Assembly (NCBI GenBank): GCA_002900995.3
Contig: CM035313.1
Coordinates: 3,224,001 to 3,288,000 of the forward strand
Source of the DNA: Ganoderma boninense
Lineage: Eukaryota; Basidiomycota; Agaricomycetes; Polyporales; Polyporaceae
DNA length: 64,000 nt
Reading direction: 5' to 3'
In this document: in pieces, positions 63,101-64,000 of the stretch
How the letters are laid out: every line of letters starts with the position of its first letter
How positions within the stretch are numbered: position 1 is the stretch's first letter
The notes under the pieces: model-generated
The model's database searches: none
Told to the model about the DNA's origin: nothing
What the model saw: the letters and a program-made list of their open reading frames with translations, nothing else
Translations under genes and position numbers: made by a program

Positions 63101-64000
63101 GTAAGACGGGCGTGTTCATGCTGCGCATGAGTCTTTGCAGCTCGGAAGCGTTGCTGACGTACGTCCTGCAGGCCGCTGACATACAACAGGCCCCGATAGT
63201 CCGGAGGCTGGGGCGTCGACATCGGGTCGAACAGGCGCAGGTGCGTCGCTGTTACAGCCCCCTCCCATTGTTTCGCCTATCCGCGACGCGTAAACCGCAT
63301 CCCTGTCATAGCCCGCAGCTCGTTCATGGACTTCTGCGACGCCCGGCTCCGCTCTGGACTGTTGTCTCATAAACAACAACCATCCAGGACCGCGCATGTT
63401 CCGCTGCGTCGCTCTCCAAGTTGTCGCATCGTCCAGTTTCTCTGTGTACCCCCAAACTCCCATTTCGCGCCAACCATCGCGTGTCCTCGACGCTCAGCAC
63501 TCACGACTTGAGACAGACCGTGGCGTCGGTTACAAGCGGCCTAGTGGAGCCTGCCGTGTTGGGATGTCGATTTCAATGCTCGGTCTCGCACGGTGTCTAG
63601 TTGCTCAGGGCCCGGCACCGATGATGGCGCACCGAGTCGCAGATCCTGCCCAGGCTTCCCGCACTCTCGGTGCGTCCACTGGCGAGCTGCCGCATCGCGC
63701 CCGGGACGCGGGAGATTGAGATCCACTTGCCGACCTGACAGTCCCGAGCGCGGCGGACCCGACAGTGCGAAGCGAAGACGGGCGCGGGCGAGTTGGTCGG
63801 GCGACCGTGTTTGCCGTTGTGTACGCCTGCTTGCAGGTACGCGTTGTGTCGCGTGCACGAAGCCTCTGACAGCTTGGCGGATCGCTGACCCAATGCTTGG
63901 AACGGAGCAGGCGGCTCCCAGGTTCGCACCGGGAACAGAGCTCGCATATATCCATTTCGACAGGGGGCCCGTGTCCGCCAACACCCCACCGACTTCCCAC
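60113..64000. other. 3.9 kb region without recognisable genes
   Basis: Many open stretches of 60-170 codons occur on both strands. None has recognisable motifs, signal peptides with cleavage-site context, or a consistent exon chain. The first few hundred bases presumably contain the carrier promoter. A possible TATAC string at about 61318 has no convincing gene after it. The region could hold fast-evolving or lineage-specific genes that I cannot identify, or may be gene-poor. Confidence 0.4.

Overview
The window is nuclear DNA of a filamentous basidiomycete, most likely an agaricomycete white-rot fungus. Genes are split by many short introns (about 50-85 nt, GT-AG with CTNAC-like branch points), coding DNA is GC-rich, both strands are used and there are no operons. 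The gene content is that of a wood decayer: two secreted class II heme peroxidases, two expansin-like proteins, and a glucuronoyl methylesterase (CE15) that appears to carry an N-terminal cellulose-binding module.

Layout. 0.3-1.6 kb (+): medium-chain dehydrogenase/reductase. 2.0-4.8 kb (-): RhoGEF with DH, BAR-like and SH3-like parts. 5.6-5.9 kb (-): unassigned coding-like fragment. 7.3-9.0 kb (-): class II peroxidase A. 12.6-14.8 kb (+): tandem expansin-like genes, the second with a broken frame. 16.5-19.0 kb (+): coiled-coil/low-complexity protein. 19.9-21.5 kb (-): amidohydrolase-like protein. 24.4-26.0 kb (-): CBM1-CE15 esterase. 26.6-27.8 kb: diverged inverted repeat. 28.7-30.4 kb (-): 3-ketoacyl-CoA reductase. 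31.3-32.0 kb (+): conserved fungal protein. 32.3-34.2 kb (-): phytanoyl-CoA dioxygenase-like enzyme. 35.9-36.8 kb (+): small secreted protein. 37.4-40.5 kb (-): Pro/Ser-rich protein. 40.8-41.5 kb: MITE-like element and a perfect hairpin. 42.6-43.9 kb (+): decayed trypsin-like-fold protein. 47.4-49.2 kb (+): class II peroxidase B. 49.8-51.4 kb (+): HAD-like protein. 52.5-54.3 kb (+): double-BTB protein. 54.4-57.3 kb (-): ABC transporter. 57.8-60.1 kb (-): mitochondrial carrier. 60.1-64 kb: no recognisable gene.

The largest structural feature is an inverted segmental duplication of nearly 5 kb. Its arms, about 7.03-11.9 kb and 44.6-49.4 kb, each carry one peroxidase gene, its promoter and several kilobases of diverged flank. 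Both peroxidases keep the heme-pocket residues and the surface tryptophan typical of lignin/versatile peroxidases. The Asp of the canonical Mn(II) site is Asn in copy A and His in copy B.

Several other genes need one-base indels to restore frames that otherwise look conserved. The indels are unevenly spread, so they could be assembly errors, real decay, or both. Intron structure is also unusual in places: two probable GC-AG introns, a 12-nt microexon encoding a catalytic Asp, and an 863-nt intron. Assignments come from reading motifs by eye; no database search was run.
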